DNA of 64,000 bases, taken from Pseudomonas sp. BN102. GTDB lineage: Bacteria; Pseudomonadota; Gammaproteobacteria; Pseudomonadales; Pseudomonadaceae. The translations under genes were made by a program, and so were the position numbers. Each line of letters begins with the position of its first letter. Position 1 is the first letter of the stretch. Location of the stretch: the NCBI RefSeq assembly GCF_029871245.1, contig NZ_SSON01000030.1, positions 62,001 to 126,000 of the forward strand, written 5' to 3'. Below are positions 1 through 8,274 of this stretch, piece by piece. The notes below the pieces were generated by a model. It saw only the letters and a list, made by a program, of their open reading frames with translations. It ran no database searches and was not told the DNA's origin.

Positions 1-597
1 TCCCAGGAAGGCGGTCTGGCGGTGCTCTACGGCAACATCGCCCTCGACGGTTGCGTGGTGAAAACCGCCGGCGTGGATGAGTCCATCCATGTCTTCGAAG
101 GCACCGCGAAAATCTTCGAAAGCCAGGACGCCGCCGTGAAGGGCATCCTCGCTGACGAAGTGAAGGCTGGCGATGTAGTGATCATCCGCTACGAAGGCCC
201 GAAAGGCGGCCCGGGCATGCAGGAAATGCTCTACCCCACCAGCTACCTGAAATCCAAGGGCCTGGGCAAGCAATGCGCGCTGCTCACCGACGGCCGCTTC
301 TCCGGCGGCACCTCGGGCCTGTCCATCGGCCACGCTTCACCGGAAGCCGCAGCCGGCGGTGCCATCGGCCTGGTGGAAGACGGCGACAAGATCCACATCG
401 ACATCCACAACCGCACCATCCAGCTGCTGGTCAGCGATGAAGAGCTGTCGCACCGCCGCCACGCGCAGGACAAGAAAGGCTGGAAGCCCGCCGCACCGCG
501 CGCGCGCAAGGTGACCACCGCCCTCAAGGCCTACGCCCTGCTGGCTACCAGCGCCGACAAGGGCGCGGTGCGCAACAAGGCGATGCTCGAAGGCTGA
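1..597 (+). CDS. ilvD: Dihydroxy-acid dehydratase, C-terminal part (gene begins before the window)
   Basis: Fe-S dehydratase of branched-chain amino acid synthesis, converting 2,3-dihydroxy-3-methyl acids to 2-oxo acids in the cytoplasm. The reading frame is open from base 1, so about 198 C-terminal residues are present of a protein of usually about 610. Visible family motifs are [21 protein letters not shown] at the start, then [15 protein letters not shown] and [21 protein letters not shown], which belong to the conserved C-terminal domain. The stop TGA is followed by a strong intrinsic terminator, so this is the end of a transcription unit. Nothing looks damaged; the gene is partial only because of the window edge. 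Confidence 0.97.
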   Translation, partial: SQEGGLAVLYGNIALDGCVVKTAGVDESIHVFEGTAKIFESQDAAVKGILADEVKAGDVVIIRYEGPKGGPGMQEMLYPTSYLKSKGLGKQCALLTDGRFSGGTSGLSIGHASPEAAAGGAIGLVEDGDKIHIDIHNRTIQLLVSDEELSHRRHAQDKKGWKPAAPRARKVTTALKAYALLATSADKGAVRNKAMLEG

Positions 598-612
598 TCG
601 CCGCCCTGACTA

Positions 613-644
613 GAAAGCCCGGCCTGGCGCCGGGCTTTCTTTTT
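613..644 (+). terminator. Intrinsic terminator of ilvD
   Basis: Perfect 11-bp GC-rich stem (GAAAGCCCGGC pairing with GCCGGGCTTTC) with a 5-base loop, followed by TTTTT. It lies 15 bases after the ilvD stop. Confidence 0.92.
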
Positions 645-671
645 GTGGCCAGGGGTGCGAGGTGCAATCAC

Positions 672-769
672 TGTAGGGGCGAATTCATTCGCCAAGCAGG
701 CCGAAGGTCTGCCCTGCGGAGCCCCGCGGGGCAGCTTCGCCGCCCTTGGCAAATGAATTCGCCCCTACA
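672..769. repeat. Dispersed palindromic repeat, family A, full-length copy 1
   Basis: About 98 bp bounded by near-perfect inverted arms carrying GGGGCGAATTCATTCGC (left) and its complement (right); 24 of 25 arm bases pair. The centre is GC-rich with its own pairing potential. Other full-length copies are at 2746, 21463 and 58674, and single arms are at 8224, 55581 and 63913. In the frame of the following permease gene the right arm reads ANEFAPT, which artificially extends that reading frame upstream. Confidence 0.85.
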
Positions 770-835
770 ACTCCAGCGCCAACCGTCCTGCGTGTGGCTC
801 AGGTAGAATCGCCGCTTTTTTTGCGGTCGATCGCC

Positions 836-2215
836 ATGACTTCACTGGAAAAGCCCCCCGTCATCGAGGCTCGCAACGAGCTGCTCTACGGCCTGGACGA
901 CAAGCCTCGCCCGCTGGCCGCCCTGCTCGCCGCGCTGCAGCACCTGCTGGCCATCATCATTCCCATCGTCACTCCCGGCCTGCTGATCTGCCAGGCACTG
1001 GGCGTGTCGGCGCGGGACACCAACCTGATCGTCTCCATGTCCCTGGTGGTCTCCGGCATCGCCACCTTCGTCCAGTGCAAGCGCTTCGGGCCCTTTGGCG
1101 CCGGCCTGCTTATCGTCCAAGGCACCAGCTTCAACTTCGTCGGCCCGCTGATCGCCGGCGGCGCGCTGATGGTCAAGCAGGGCACTCCGGTGGAAGGCGT
1201 GATGGCCGCCATCTTCGGCGTGGTGATGGCCGGCGCCTTCGTTGAAATGGGCATTTCCCGCGTGCTGCCGTTCATCAAGCGGCTGATCAATCCGCTGGTG
1301 ACTGGCATCGTGGTGCTGATGATCGGCCTGACCCTGATCAAAGTCGGCCTGATCAGTATGGGTGGCGGCTTCGGTGCCATGGCCAACGGCACCTTCGCCA
1401 ACGGTGAGAACCTGCTGCTGTCCGGCACGGTGCTGGCGGTGATCCTGCTGCTCAACCGCATCCCGGTGATCTGGATGCGCAGCTGCGCCATTGTCATCGC
1501 CCTGCTGGTGGGCTACGCCCTGGCTGCCTGGCTCGGCCGCCTGAATTTCAGCGGGCTGCATGACGCACCGCTGGTGCAGGTTCCGGTGCCGCTGCATTTC
1601 GGCCTGGGCTTCTCCTGGTCGCTGTTCGTACCGATGCTGGTGATCTACCTGGTCACCTCCCTGGAAGCCATCGGCGACGTCACCGCCACCAGCAAGGTCT
1701 CGCGCCAGCCGGTGGAAGGCCCGCTGTGGATGCAGCGGATCAAGGGCGGCGTACTGGTGAACGGCGCCAACTCGCTCTTGGCTGGCCTGTTCAACACTTT
1801 CCCCAGCTCGGTGTTCGCGCAGAACAACGGCGTGATCCAGCTGACCGGCATCGCCAGCCGTCATATCGGCCTGTGGATCGCCCTGATGCTGGTGCTGCTG
1901 GGCCTGTTCCCGGCGGTGGCTGGTGTGCTCCAGGCCATCCCTGAGCCGGTGCTGGGCGGCGCCGCCATGGTGATGTTCGGCGCGGTGGCCGCATCGGGCA
2001 TCAACATCCTCGCCGGCACCACCCTGGACCGCCGCGCGCTGCTGATCATAGCCGTGTCATTGGCTCTGGGTCTGGGCGTGTCCCAGGTGCCGGAGTTCCT
2101 CGCCCACATGCCGGCCGCCCTGCGCAACATCCTCGAATCCGGCGTCGCCACCGGCGGCCTCTGCGCACTGCTGCTGAACTGGTTCCTGCCGGAAACTCCG
2201 GCGCAGCCTCGCTGA
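836..2215 (+). CDS. NCS2-family nucleobase:cation symporter (uracil/xanthine permease type)
   Basis: Inner-membrane symporter of 459 residues, typical for NCS2, with about 12-14 hydrophobic segments. The QH pair of the first membrane segment is at residues 35-36, the TSLEAIGD motif (substrate-site Glu about 277) sits in the eighth segment, and AQNNGVIQLTGIASR is the family signature near residue 328. The ATG at 836 (MTSLEKPP) was chosen; the frame stays open upstream only because it runs through a dispersed repeat. No strong Shine-Dalgarno is visible. The gene stands alone between ilvD and a phosphodiesterase. Substrate (uracil, xanthine or urate) cannot be decided by eye; a second, only distantly similar NCS2 gene lies at 3721. 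Confidence 0.88.
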   Translation: MTSLEKPPVIEARNELLYGLDDKPRPLAALLAALQHLLAIIIPIVTPGLLICQALGVSARDTNLIVSMSLVVSGIATFVQCKRFGPFGAGLLIVQGTSFNFVGPLIAGGALMVKQGTPVEGVMAAIFGVVMAGAFVEMGISRVLPFIKRLINPLVTGIVVLMIGLTLIKVGLISMGGGFGAMANGTFANGENLLLSGTVLAVILLLNRIPVIWMRSCAIVIALLVGYALAAWLGRLNFSGLHDAPLVQVPVPLHFGLGFSWSLFVPMLVIYLVTSLEAIGDVTATSKVSRQPVEGPLWMQRIKGGVLVNGANSLLAGLFNTFPSSVFAQNNGVIQLTGIASRHIGLWIALMLVLLGLFPAVAGVLQAIPEPVLGGAAMVMFGAVAASGINILAGTTLDRRALLIIAVSLALGLGVSQVPEFLAHMPAALRNILESGVATGGLCALLLNWFLPETPAQPR

Positions 2216-2254
2216 GTGGCAGAATGGGCCTCATCACCTGATGGGGCCCACTCC

Positions 2255-2722
2255 ATGACTTCCCTCCGTATCGGCCTGATCTCCGACACCCACGGCCTCC
2301 TCCGCCCCCAGGCCCTCGCGGCGCTGCAAGGCTGCGACCACATCCTCCACGCCGGCGACATCGGCAAACCTGAAATCCTCGACGCCCTTGCCGAATTGGC
2401 GCCGCTGACCGCCGTGCGCGGCAACAACGACCGCGATGCCTGGGCGGACGCCGTTCGGGAAGTGGAAGAACTGTGGCTGGGGAAACTCGGCATCTACCTG
2501 GTGCACGACCAAGCGGACATCCCCGATGAACTCGCCGGGCGTGGCTTCGGGGTGGTGGTCACCGGCCATTCCCACAAGCCGCTGGTCACCGAGCGCGCCG
2601 GGCTGCTACACGTCAATCCGGGCAGCGCCGGGCCACGGCGCTTCAAGTTGCCGGTGTCGGTGGGGTTTCTGACGGTGGAGGGGGGCGAAGTGCGGGTGGA
2701 GCTGATGGAATTGCAGGCCTGA
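2255..2722 (+). CDS. YfcE/MJ0936-type metallophosphoesterase
   Basis: Small cytoplasmic calcineurin-like phosphodiesterase of 155 residues. All metal-binding motifs are present in order: ISDTHG (about residues 7-12), HAGDIG, GNNDR, VTGHSHKP and NPGSAGPRRF. Family members hydrolyse artificial phosphodiesters and their physiological substrate is generally unknown. The ATG at 2255 gives MTSLRIGLISDTHG, the usual N-terminus; an in-frame GTG at 2216 overlapping the permease stop is less likely. It lies 39 bases after the permease stop on the same strand and may be co-transcribed with it. Confidence 0.9.
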   Translation: MTSLRIGLISDTHGLLRPQALAALQGCDHILHAGDIGKPEILDALAELAPLTAVRGNNDRDAWADAVREVEELWLGKLGIYLVHDQADIPDELAGRGFGVVVTGHSHKPLVTERAGLLHVNPGSAGPRRFKLPVSVGFLTVEGGEVRVELMELQA

Positions 2723-2745
2723 TGCAGCGCAGGGACAAGCGTTCC

Positions 2746-2841
2746 TGTGGGGGCGAATTCATTCGTTAAGGACTGCGCAGCAGTCCCTTGTGTTCATCAG
2801 GCAGGCCTTCGGCCTGCATAGCGAATGAATTCGCCCCCACA
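2746..2841. repeat. Dispersed palindromic repeat, family A, full-length copy 2
   Basis: Left arm TGTGGGGGCGAATTCATTCG and right arm CGAATGAATTCGCCCCCACA enclose a centre with further short inverted segments (GCAGGCCTTC/GGCCTGC). It sits between the convergent phosphodiesterase and folA genes. Confidence 0.85.
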
Positions 2842-2864
2842 ACAAGAGCAAATGGCGCAGAAGC

Positions 2865-3377
2865 TCAGCGCCGCTCCCACACCTCGAAGGCGTAGGCCGG
2901 CGTCTCGGCCGTGGTTTCATGCTCGATGCTGGAGGCGAGGCGCCAGTCCTGCTCGGGCACTTCGGGGAACCAGGCATCCCCCTCCGGTGCCAGCTCCACG
3001 CGGGTCAGGTAAAGGCGATCCGCCTGGGCCAGACCTTCGGCATAAAGCTGGGCACCGCCGATCAGCATCACTTCTTCGGCCTCTTCCTCGCGGGCCCAGG
3101 CTTCGGCGCGCTCGATCGCGGCTTCCAGGCTGGGGAAGACTTCCGCCCCCTCCAGCACGAGGTCGCTCTGGCGGCTGACCACCAGATTGAGCCGGCCGGG
3201 AAGCGGGCGGCCGAGGGAGTCCCAGGTCTTGCGGCCCATGATGATCGGCTTGCCGAGGGTCATGGCCTTGAAATGTTTGAGGTCCGCCGGCAGGTGCCAG
3301 GGCAATTGGTTGTCGCGGCCGATCACGCGGTTCTGCGCGAGGGCGGCAATCAGGCAGAGGGGCAGGGTCTTGTTCAT
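2865..3377 (-). CDS. folA: Dihydrofolate reductase
   Basis: NADPH-dependent reduction of dihydrofolate to tetrahydrofolate, the essential step that recycles the dihydrofolate made by ThyA (encoded at 8275). The protein has 170 residues. It starts MNKTLPLCLIAALAQNRVIGRDNQLPWHLPADL, with the catalytic acidic residue in LPADLKHFK, then PIIMGRKTW for cofactor binding and VMLIGGAQLY near residue 115. The ATG at 3377 is chosen because it gives the standard DHFR N-terminus; the frame is open further upstream without homology. Convergent with the upstream phosphodiesterase and divergent from the permease at 3721. Confidence 0.96.
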   Translation of the reverse strand: MNKTLPLCLIAALAQNRVIGRDNQLPWHLPADLKHFKAMTLGKPIIMGRKTWDSLGRPLPGRLNLVVSRQSDLVLEGAEVFPSLEAAIERAEAWAREEEAEEVMLIGGAQLYAEGLAQADRLYLTRVELAPEGDAWFPEVPEQDWRLASSIEHETTAETPAYAFEVWERR

Positions 3378-3720
3378 GGCGGCGAGGATACCGGCTGCCG
3401 GAGTCGAGAGAAAGCCGACGACCGATGGGCCAACGGCGGCCTTTCTCCGGTTTCCTGGCCAAGTCGCAATGCCGTCCGGCGCGCGGCGAACCAGCAGATT
3501 CCTTCCGGGTGCATCCTGTTTTTTCCTGACGCCATTCGTCGCCCTGGATTTACTGACCAATAGGTCAAATCAGGTTTTGCCGAATATCTCCGAATCTGGG
3601 CGATTTATTCATGAAAATTGACGAAAAAACTAGCGAGTAAAAATGTATACAATCCACTAGCCAGTAAAGCCAAAAATTGTCTACAGTGCTCGGCACAAGA
3701 ACAAAAGCGAGAGCCCTCCC
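3378..3720 (+). promoter_or_regulatory. folA/permease divergent intergenic region with operator-like sites
   Basis: 343 bases without a gene. Three symmetrical elements lie just before the permease: TGACC-AATA-GGTCA (3554-3567), the perfect octamer palindrome TGTATACA (3644-3651), and a 13-base direct repeat ACTAGCGAGTAAA/ACTAGCCAGTAAA (3629-3641 and 3656-3668, 12 of 13 identical) that flanks the octamer. TGTATACA resembles the core of operators bound by FCD-type GntR repressors (inference). A TTGACG hexamer is at 3618-3623, but no -10 box stands at a normal distance. The folA-proximal part (3378-3540) holds nothing recognisable. Confidence 0.5.
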
Positions 3721-5259
3721 ATGACAGTCCCATCCGCAAGTCCGTCTTCGGTGCAACGTCCGGAAGATGAAAACCTCGGCATAGGCGCAAACCTTGCCTA
3801 CGGTCTGCAACATGTACTGACCATGTACGGCGGCATAGTCGCAGTACCCCTGATCATCGGCCAGGCAGCCGGGCTATCGCCTGCGGACATCGGCCTGCTG
3901 ATCGCCGCCTCGCTGTTCGCCGGAGGCCTGGCGACCCTGCTGCAAACCATCGGCCTGCCCTTCTTCGGCTGCCAGCTGCCACTGGTACAAGGCGTGTCCT
4001 TCGCCGGCGTGGCGACCATGATCGCGATCATCGGCAGCAACGGCGCCGGCGGCATCCCCGCGGTGCTCGGCGCAGTAATCGCCGCCTCGCTGATCGGCCT
4101 GCTGATCACCCCGGTGTTCTCGCGAATCACCAAGTTCTTCCCGCCCCTGGTGACCGGCATCGTCATCACCACCATCGGCCTCACCCTGATGCCCGTCGCC
4201 GCGCGCTGGGCGATGGGCGGCAACAGCCAGTCGCCGGATTTCGGCAGCGTGGCCAACGTCAGCCTGGCCGCCTTCACCCTCGGAACCGTGCTGCTGTTGA
4301 GCAAGCTGGGCAGCGCCAGCATCTCGCGCCTGTCGATCCTGCTGGCCATGGTCATCGGTACCCTGGTGGCGGTGTTCTTCGGCATGGCGGACTTCTCCAA
4401 GGTGCTCGAAGGCTCGCTGGTGGCCCTACCCACGCCGCTGCACTTCGGCATGCCGGAGTTCCATGTCGCGGCGATCCTGTCGATGCTGATCGTGATCATC
4501 GTGACCCTGGTTGAAACCTCGGCGGACATCCTCGCCGTGGGTGAAATCATCGGCACCAAGGTCGATTCCAAGCGTCTGGGCAACGGCCTGCGCGCCGACA
4601 TGATCTCCAGCTCCCTGGCACCACTGTTCGGCTCCTTCACCCAGAGCGCTTTCGCCCAGAACGTCGGCCTGGTGGCCGTGACCGGCGTGAAGAGCCGCTA
4701 CGTGGTGGCCACCGCCGGCCTGATCCTGGTCACCCTCGGCCTGCTGCCGGTAATGGGCCGCCTGATCGCCGCGGTACCCACCTCGGTGCTCGGCGGCGCC
4801 GGCGTCGTGTTGTTCGGTACCGTGGCCGCCTCGGGCATCCGCACCCTTGCCCAGGTCGACTACCGCAACAACATGAACCTGATCATCGTCGCCACTTCGA
4901 TCGGCTTCGGCATGATCCCGATCGCCGCGCCGACCTTCTACCACCACTTCCCGGCCTGGTTCGAGACCATCTTCCACTCCGGCATCAGCTCGGCGGCGAT
5001 CATGGCGATCCTGCTGAACCTGGTGTTCAACCACCTGAAAGCCGGCAACTCGGACCAGCAGTCGGTGTTCGTCGCGGCCAGTGAGCGCACCCTGCGCTAC
5101 CAGGACATCGCTGCGCTGCACGAAGGCGACTACTTCCGCGACGGCAAGCTCTATGACGCCGAAGGCAACGAAGTCCCGGTCACCGGCCACGACGACCACC
5201 ACGGCGCGCCGCCAGCGCCGCGGGCCAAGGTGGCGACAGCCGGCTCCACCAGCGGCTGA
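3721..5259 (+). CDS. NCS2-family purine (xanthine/urate-type) permease with hydrophilic tail
   Basis: Inner-membrane nucleobase symporter of 512 residues. QH of the first membrane segment is at residues 30-31, ETSADILAVGEI is the eighth-segment motif, and AQNVGLVAVTGVKSRYV is the family signature. It belongs to the xanthine/urate branch rather than the uracil branch (moderate confidence). After about residue 436 there is an unusual polar C-terminal tail of about 75 residues, rich in Asp, His, Ala and Pro near the end, longer than in most relatives. GCGAGAG upstream may serve as ribosome binding site. Monocistronic, with its own upstream operator-like region and a terminator directly behind it. 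Confidence 0.88.
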   Translation: MTVPSASPSSVQRPEDENLGIGANLAYGLQHVLTMYGGIVAVPLIIGQAAGLSPADIGLLIAASLFAGGLATLLQTIGLPFFGCQLPLVQGVSFAGVATMIAIIGSNGAGGIPAVLGAVIAASLIGLLITPVFSRITKFFPPLVTGIVITTIGLTLMPVAARWAMGGNSQSPDFGSVANVSLAAFTLGTVLLLSKLGSASISRLSILLAMVIGTLVAVFFGMADFSKVLEGSLVALPTPLHFGMPEFHVAAILSMLIVIIVTLVETSADILAVGEIIGTKVDSKRLGNGLRADMISSSLAPLFGSFTQSAFAQNVGLVAVTGVKSRYVVATAGLILVTLGLLPVMGRLIAAVPTSVLGGAGVVLFGTVAASGIRTLAQVDYRNNMNLIIVATSIGFGMIPIAAPTFYHHFPAWFETIFHSGISSAAIMAILLNLVFNHLKAGNSDQQSVFVAASERTLRYQDIAALHEGDYFRDGKLYDAEGNEVPVTGHDDHHGAPPAPRAKVATAGSTSG

Positions 5260-5265
5260 TTCGAC

Positions 5266-5295
5266 AAGGCCGGCGCCCAGCGCCGGCCTTCTCTT
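5266..5295 (+). terminator. Intrinsic terminator of the purine permease
   Basis: Perfect 10-bp stem AAGGCCGGCG/CGCCGGCCTT with loop CCCAG, followed by CTCTT. Confidence 0.85.
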
Positions 5296-5355
5296 GATGA
5301 AGGGCCAGGCCGCAACGGCTATCCTCTGGGCTCACCCACGGCCAAGAGGCCCTTC

Positions 5356-6750
5356 GTGAGCGATACCAACCCTATCCCTACCCCCCTCTCCCGGCTCGAT
5401 CGGCTCTGGCTGACCGAAGCCATCCGCCTGCGCGAGGAACACGCGGGCCCCCTGGAAGACGCCGAAACCAATCGCCGAGCCAATGCCGCTGGCGGCGACC
5501 TGGCGCAACGCATCCAGGCCCGCGCCCTCTGGCTCGCCGAGCGCGACGGCCAGTCGCAGGCGCTGCAGCACTGGCGCCAGGGTGCGCAATGGGCCGGCCT
5601 GCTTCTGGTGCTGCTGGCCCTGCTGGGCGGCGCCGGGCTGGCCTTCGCCGCCCTGGGCGATGGCCAACGTCCGGTCAACCTGTTCTGGGCCCTGGGCAGC
5701 CTGCTCGGGCTGCACCTGTTGATGCTGCTGGGCTGGGCCCTTTCCTTCGGACTCGGCGGCAGCACCAGCCTGCTCGGCCGCACCTGGCTCTGGCTCAGCG
5801 CCAGGCTGGCCCGTGACGCCCAGGCCGCACACCTGGCCCCCGCCCTGCTCCTGCTGCTGCAACGCCGGGGCCTGACGCGCTGGGGGATGGGCGCCCTGGT
5901 CCACGGTGCCTGGGTCCTGACCCTCGGCAGCGCCCTGCTGGTCCTGCTGCTGTTGCTCGCCACCCGGCGCTACGGCTTCGTCTGGGAAACCACAATCCTC
6001 GGCAGCGACACTTTCGTCTTCCTCACCCGGGCCCTGGGCGCCCTGCCCGCGCTGCTCGGCTTCAGCCTGCCGGACGCGGCAACCATCCGCGCCAGCAGCA
6101 GCGTGCTGGCCGACGACTCCGCGCGCCAGGCCTGGTCGGGCTGGCTGCTGGGCGTCACCTTCACCTATGGCCTGGTGCCGCGCCTGGTGCTCGGGCTCTT
6201 CTGCGTGTGGCGCTGGCTGCAAGGGCGGGCAAGCCTCGGCCTGGATCTCGGCCTGCCCGGCTACAGCCTGCTGCGCGAACGCCTGCAGCCGACCAGCGAG
6301 CGCCTGGGCGTCTGCGATGCCGCGCCCGCCGAACGGGTCGAACCACGTGCCGGCAGTCAGAACGGCCGCAGCGAGGGCGCGCTGCTGGTGGCCATCGAAC
6401 TGGATGACCGGCGCCACTGGCCGCCCGCCCTGCCCAAGGGCGTGGGCGACGCCGGTGTGCTCGACAGCCGTGAACAGCGCCAACACCTGCTCGACCAGCT
6501 CAGCCGCTTTCCGCCGGAGCGCCTGGCGGTGGCCTGCGATCCCCGCCGCTCGCCGGACCGCGGCACCCTGGCGCTGATCGGCGAGCTTTCCCGCAGCGCC
6601 GCGCAGACCCGCGTCTGGCTGCTGCCCGCCCCACCCGGCGAAGCCCTGGACGGCCAGCGCCTGGAGGACTGGCACCAGGCCCTGGACCGCCTGGCTCTGC
6701 CTCACGCCCAGGGCGCTCCCATGACCTGGCTGGAGACCGGCCATGACTAA
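5356..6750 (+). CDS. DUF2868 membrane protein
   Basis: 464-residue protein with four predicted membrane segments (about residues 79-100, 108-133, 178-202 and 262-287), a charged N-terminal region and a soluble C-terminal domain of about 175 residues. Matches the DUF2868 family by overall layout and by its invariable neighbour, a DUF3482 GTPase. The stop overlaps the GTPase start by 8 bases (ATGACTAA), so the two are translationally coupled. Start is GTG. The function of the family is not known to me; a membrane anchor or effector for the GTPase is an inference from the coupling. Confidence 0.8.
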   Translation: MSDTNPIPTPLSRLDRLWLTEAIRLREEHAGPLEDAETNRRANAAGGDLAQRIQARALWLAERDGQSQALQHWRQGAQWAGLLLVLLALLGGAGLAFAALGDGQRPVNLFWALGSLLGLHLLMLLGWALSFGLGGSTSLLGRTWLWLSARLARDAQAAHLAPALLLLLQRRGLTRWGMGALVHGAWVLTLGSALLVLLLLLATRRYGFVWETTILGSDTFVFLTRALGALPALLGFSLPDAATIRASSSVLADDSARQAWSGWLLGVTFTYGLVPRLVLGLFCVWRWLQGRASLGLDLGLPGYSLLRERLQPTSERLGVCDAAPAERVEPRAGSQNGRSEGALLVAIELDDRRHWPPALPKGVGDAGVLDSREQRQHLLDQLSRFPPERLAVACDPRRSPDRGTLALIGELSRSAAQTRVWLLPAPPGEALDGQRLEDWHQALDRLALPHAQGAPMTWLETGHD

Positions 6751-8113
6751 GCCGTTGAAACTCGCCGTGGTCGGCCACACCAATGTCGGCAAAACCTCCC
6801 TGCTGCGCACCCTGCTGCGCGACCGCGATTTCGGCGAGGTGTCCCACCGTCCCAGCACCACCCGCCATGTGGAAGGCGCGCGGCTGTCGGTGGACGGCGA
6901 GCCGCTGCTGGAGCTCTACGACACCCCGGGCCTGGAAGACGCCATCGCCCTGCTCGACCACCTGGAGCGCCTGGAACGCCCCGGTGAGCGAATGGACGGC
7001 CCGGCCCGCCTCGCCCGCTTTCTCGACGGCAGCGAGGCGCGCCAGCGCTTCGAGCAGGAAGCCAAGGTGTTGCGCCAGCTGCTGGTGTCGGATGCCGGGC
7101 TTTACGTGATCGACGCCCGCGAGCCTGTACTGGCCAAGTACCGCGACGAGCTGGCGGTGCTGGCCATGTGCGGCCGGCCGCTGCTGCCAGTGCTGAACTT
7201 CGTCGCCAGCGAGGGCCATCGCGAGGCGGACTGGCGCGAGGCCCTGGCCCGCCTGGGCCTGCACGCCCTGGTGCGTTTCGACAGCGTGGCGCCGCCGCTG
7301 GACGGCGAACAACGTCTCTATGACAGCCTGGCCCTTCTGCTGGAGCGGGCGCGCCCGCAACTGCAGCGGCTGGTGGAGGATCACCAGGCGCAACGGCGCC
7401 TGCGCCTGGAGACGGGTAGCCGGCTGATCGCCGAACTCCTGCTCGACGTGGCCGCCTCCCGACGCAGCGTGCCGGCCCAGGATGCCGCCCTGCAGGCCGC
7501 CACCGAGGCGCTGCGCCAGCAGGTGCGCCAGCGCGAGCAACGCTGCGTGGAAGCCCTGCTGCGGCTCTACGCCTTCAGCCGTGAGGATGCCGCCGCCGGC
7601 GAACTGCCCCTGTTGGGCGGACGCTGGGGCGATGACCTGTTCAACCCGGAAACCATCAAGCAACTGGGCGTACGCCTGGGCGGCGGCATGGCGGCTGGCG
7701 CGGCCGCCGGCGCCGGCGTCGACCTGCTGGTGGGTGGCCTTACCCTGGGCGCGGCGGCAGCCCTGGGCGCCCTGGCCGGCGGCGCCTGGCAGACCGTCGG
7801 CCACTACGGCGAACGCTTGCTGGGCAAGATCAAGGGACAGCGGGAGCTGACGGTGGACGACGCCATCCTGCGCCTGCTGGCCCTGCGCCAACGCAAGCTG
7901 CTGGCAGCGCTGGACGCCCGTGGGCATGCAGCGTTCGAAGCGATCCGGGTGGATACGCCGGAAGAGAAGCAATGGCGCGAAGGCAAGCTCCCGGCGGTCC
8001 TGGCCAAGGCCCGCGCGCATCCGGAATGGTCGTCGCTGAATCCGAGGGCGGACCTGGAGCAGGCGGAGCGGCAGGGCTGGGTGGCAAGCCTGGCGAAGGG
8101 GCTGGAGCCTTAG
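6743..8113 (+). CDS. DUF3482 GTP-binding protein
   Basis: 456 residues with an N-terminal Era/TrmE-like G domain: P-loop GHTNVGKTS at residues 11-19, the conserved threonine in the RPSTTRHV switch region, and DTPGLED as the G3 motif. NFVAS stands where the NKxD-type G4 would be expected, so guanine specificity is relaxed or relies on other residues. A Gly/Ala-rich hydrophobic stretch (about residues 312-352, GGGMAAGAAAGAGVDLL onward) could insert in or lie on the membrane. Translationally coupled to the DUF2868 gene; both probably act as one membrane-associated complex (inference). Physiological role unknown. Confidence 0.85.
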   Translation: MTKPLKLAVVGHTNVGKTSLLRTLLRDRDFGEVSHRPSTTRHVEGARLSVDGEPLLELYDTPGLEDAIALLDHLERLERPGERMDGPARLARFLDGSEARQRFEQEAKVLRQLLVSDAGLYVIDAREPVLAKYRDELAVLAMCGRPLLPVLNFVASEGHREADWREALARLGLHALVRFDSVAPPLDGEQRLYDSLALLLERARPQLQRLVEDHQAQRRLRLETGSRLIAELLLDVAASRRSVPAQDAALQAATEALRQQVRQREQRCVEALLRLYAFSREDAAAGELPLLGGRWGDDLFNPETIKQLGVRLGGGMAAGAAAGAGVDLLVGGLTLGAAAALGALAGGAWQTVGHYGERLLGKIKGQRELTVDDAILRLLALRQRKLLAALDARGHAAFEAIRVDTPEEKQWREGKLPAVLAKARAHPEWSSLNPRADLEQAERQGWVASLAKGLEP

Positions 8114-8223
8114 CCGCCAAGCCAGGCCTGATCCGGCGGGAGGGCATCTTGTGGTCCCTGAAACACCCCTCTCCCGGAGGGAGATAGGGCCGTCCGCACA
8201 ATCGGGCAACCCTGGTTCATTCC

Positions 8224-8264
8224 TGTAGGGGCGAATTCATTCGCCAAGGGGCGCGCAGCGCCCC
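8224..8264. repeat. Family A repeat, single left arm plus GC hairpin
   Basis: The arm GGGGCGAATTCATTCGCC is followed by the hairpin GGGGCGC-GCA-GCGCCCC (8248-8264), with no matching right arm. It lies between the convergent GTPase and thyA genes and could act as a weak transcription barrier; no T-run follows. Confidence 0.7.
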
Positions 8265-8274
8265 CTTCGCTCTA

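Noticed and set aside
746-835. N-terminal extension of the first NCS2 permease
   Set aside because: The added residues begin ANEFAPT, the translation of a dispersed repeat arm; the ATG at 836 gives the family-typical start.
3618-3653. Sigma-70 promoter TTGACG/TACAAT upstream of the purine permease
   Set aside because: The spacer would be 24 bases, outside the usual range, so only the symmetric operator-like elements were kept.
7600-7860. Possible frameshift in the DUF3482 GTPase around the Gly/Ala-rich stretch
   Set aside because: The frame remains open and the sequence continues with family-like content to the normal stop; low complexity alone explains the odd look.
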